Assembly: GCA_903865465.1 (NCBI GenBank)
Contig: CAIPJU010000677.1
Coordinates: forward strand, 1-14,855
DNA length: 14,855 bases
From: an uncultured Bacteroidota bacterium
GTDB taxonomy: Bacteria; Bacteroidota; Bacteroidia; Bacteroidales; VadinHA17
Direction of reading: 5' to 3'
Shown here piece by piece: positions 13,582 through 14,855 of the stretch. The notes beneath the pieces are model-generated. The model was not told the DNA's origin, did not search any database, and saw only the letters and a program-made list of their open reading frames with translations. Made by a program: the position numbers and the translations under genes. How positions within the stretch are numbered: position 1 is the first letter of the stretch; each line of letters begins with the position of its first letter.

Positions 13582-14855
13582 TTATTTTCCAGAATAGCTT
13601 TCAATCAATTTTTTAAACTCTGATTGATTTCTTAATGGTGCCCATCTGGGATCAAGCTCAAGATTTTTTACAGAAAGATATCCCGGAATTGAAAGGATAT
13701 ATTTCAATAGTTTTATAGCAGCATCATATTTACCAACCATAACGTAGATCAGGGCTAAATCTTCAGCTCTGAATACACCGCCAAAAGCCTCTTTACTAAT
13801 TGGCATTAGTTCCACCCCTCTTTACCATATTCAATAGCTTTTTCTTTTAGTCCAAGTCCCGCATAGGTAATACCAAGTGAACTATATAGCCTGTGATCAT
13901 CGGAAGAATCAATTATTTTATTTTCAAGGAATAAACGTGTAGAATCGTAATAGGCATGCTTTAATTCAGGCCTTTTCATTAATCCATATACGGTGGCATA
14001 ATAGAGATATTTTGTTTTAAAGTAAAACTGACTTTGAATTACATCATTTTTAAATTGTGATATATCTTTCAGAGCATCTTCATATTTTCCTTCATAAATA
14101 TCAATCAATATATTTGTTTCGATGTTATCTGATTCTAATAAAAAAGTTTTATTATTCCGTGCTGCGTTTCCCAGTATTTCCCTTGCCTTCCGAGTATCTC
14201 CTTTCCATTTGAGATACAATTCGGATAAACTACAATAATCAAGATTCCAATCAGGATGAAGCAAAATTGCCATACTATAATACTCCTCGGCTTTAGAATA
14301 ATCGCGAAGTAAATCAAAAGTTGTTCCTGCCTCGTCAACTATTTCTACTCTTCCAGGATTAAGTTCGATAGCTTTCTCAAACTCAACTTTAGCAGTCTCC
14401 CAGTTTCCGGCACGACGATGAACTAAAGCTGACCAAAAAGTAACTTCAGCGTCCTTTGGCTGATCTTTCAATACCAGTTCAAATTGTTTCAATGCTTCGG
14501 GGTATTTCAAATAGCCATGGGAGTAATAGATACCTAAAGCAAGATGAGCATCAGGTAAGTCTGGGTCAATTTCGAAAGCCTTGTCAATTGCCTGCTTACT
14601 ATTTCGCAATACATCCTCACTATGATCTATATAAAGCCAATATTGTTCAATCCAACATCTTGCAATTCCTGTAAATGCCAGAGCAATGCCGGGATCAAGA
14701 TCGATTGCTTTTTTATATAATTCAATTGCAGTATTATAGTCTCCAGAAACAACGCCTAACCTATAATAATATTTACCCTGAAGGTAATAATCATAAGCTT
14801 CAGGATTTACTTTTGGCCTTTTCTCAATTTTTGTAATCTCTTCAGGAGTGAGGAC
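13582..14855 (-). pseudogene. TPR-repeat protein, 5' end outside window, frameshifted near its C-terminus
   Basis: The minus-strand frame is open from the window edge (14855). It reads VLTPEEITKIEKRPKVNPEA, then repeated TPR units such as YDYYLQGKYYYRLG, YNTAIELYKKAIDLDPGIAL, AHLALGIYYSHGYLKYPEAL and TAKVEFEKAIELNPG. The layout matches the TPR C-terminal half of Bacteroidota sensor or signalling proteins (for example those with an N-terminal cyclase or DNA-binding domain), but that half lies outside the window. At 13815-13818 (a run of four C on the plus strand) the frame breaks: one frame ends EYGKEGWN at 13806, while the homologous reading continues as VELMPISKEAF to 13582, ending LDPRWAPLRNQSEFKKLIES, a typical end of these proteins. 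Adding one G restores KEGVELMPIS. It may be a real 1-nt loss or a homopolymer sequencing error. Confidence 0.75.

Noticed and set aside
1..14855. CRISPR arrays, tRNA or rRNA genes, insertion sequences
   Set aside because: No regularly spaced repeats with spacers, no cloverleaf or rRNA-like conserved segments, and no transposase or integrase motifs were seen on either strand.

Overview
The window looks like a chromosomal segment of a polysaccharide-degrading member of the Bacteroidota, probably a free-living or gut Bacteroidales/Marinilabiliales-type organism. The evidence is AT-rich DNA, weak A-rich translation starts with little Shine-Dalgarno signal, a possible TAnnTTTG-type -7 promoter element, Cys-anchored lipoprotein exoenzymes, and families common in this phylum (tandem GH3 enzymes, a FISUMP domain, WXXGXW repeats). 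The placement is inferred from gene content; there is no rRNA, and no SusC/SusD pair.

Layout: (1) 1-857 is mostly non-coding, with small repeats, a perfect 18-bp palindrome and copy A of a dispersed repeat. (2) 858-5713 holds two co-directional GH3 glycoside hydrolases. The first is split by a frameshift near 2208-2213 and carries an extra C-terminal CARDB-like domain; the second is an intact lipoprotein. (3) 5710-6198 is a gene graveyard: the lipoprotein signal and N-terminus of a probable carbohydrate-active protein whose ATG seems to have become ATA, then repeat copy B, then the 5'-truncated end of a WXXGXW-repeat protein. (4) 6261-6809 (-) is a multi-pass DUF4203-like membrane protein. 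(5) 7074-9278 has repeat copy C with a strong hairpin, an AraC-family regulator (-), and a divergent aldo/keto reductase (+) that it probably controls. (6) 9390-10172 is an exported, probably outer-membrane beta-barrel protein, preceded by a clear terminator. (7) 10303-10962 is a nitroreductase/SagB-like flavoprotein. (8) 11229-12464 (-) is a complete FabF-type ketoacyl synthase standing alone. (9) 12641-12841 is a FISUMP-domain remnant with an in-frame stop, followed by repeat copy D. (10) 13582-14855 (-) is a TPR protein cut by the window edge and frameshifted in a G run.

How it works together: the GH3 pair would release terminal sugars from plant- or algal-type oligosaccharides at the cell surface or in the periplasm, as the tail of a larger utilisation locus. 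The AraC/reductase pair is a separate self-contained unit. Five genes or gene pieces carry lesions, and four same-orientation copies of a repeat (a TTGCAACTTTTGTCCG block, then GGTAC, an A-run and usually a hairpin) sit in the gaps; copy B lies exactly at a gene truncation. That repeat is the most interesting unexplained element here. No CRISPR, tRNA, rRNA, transposase or phage gene was recognised.
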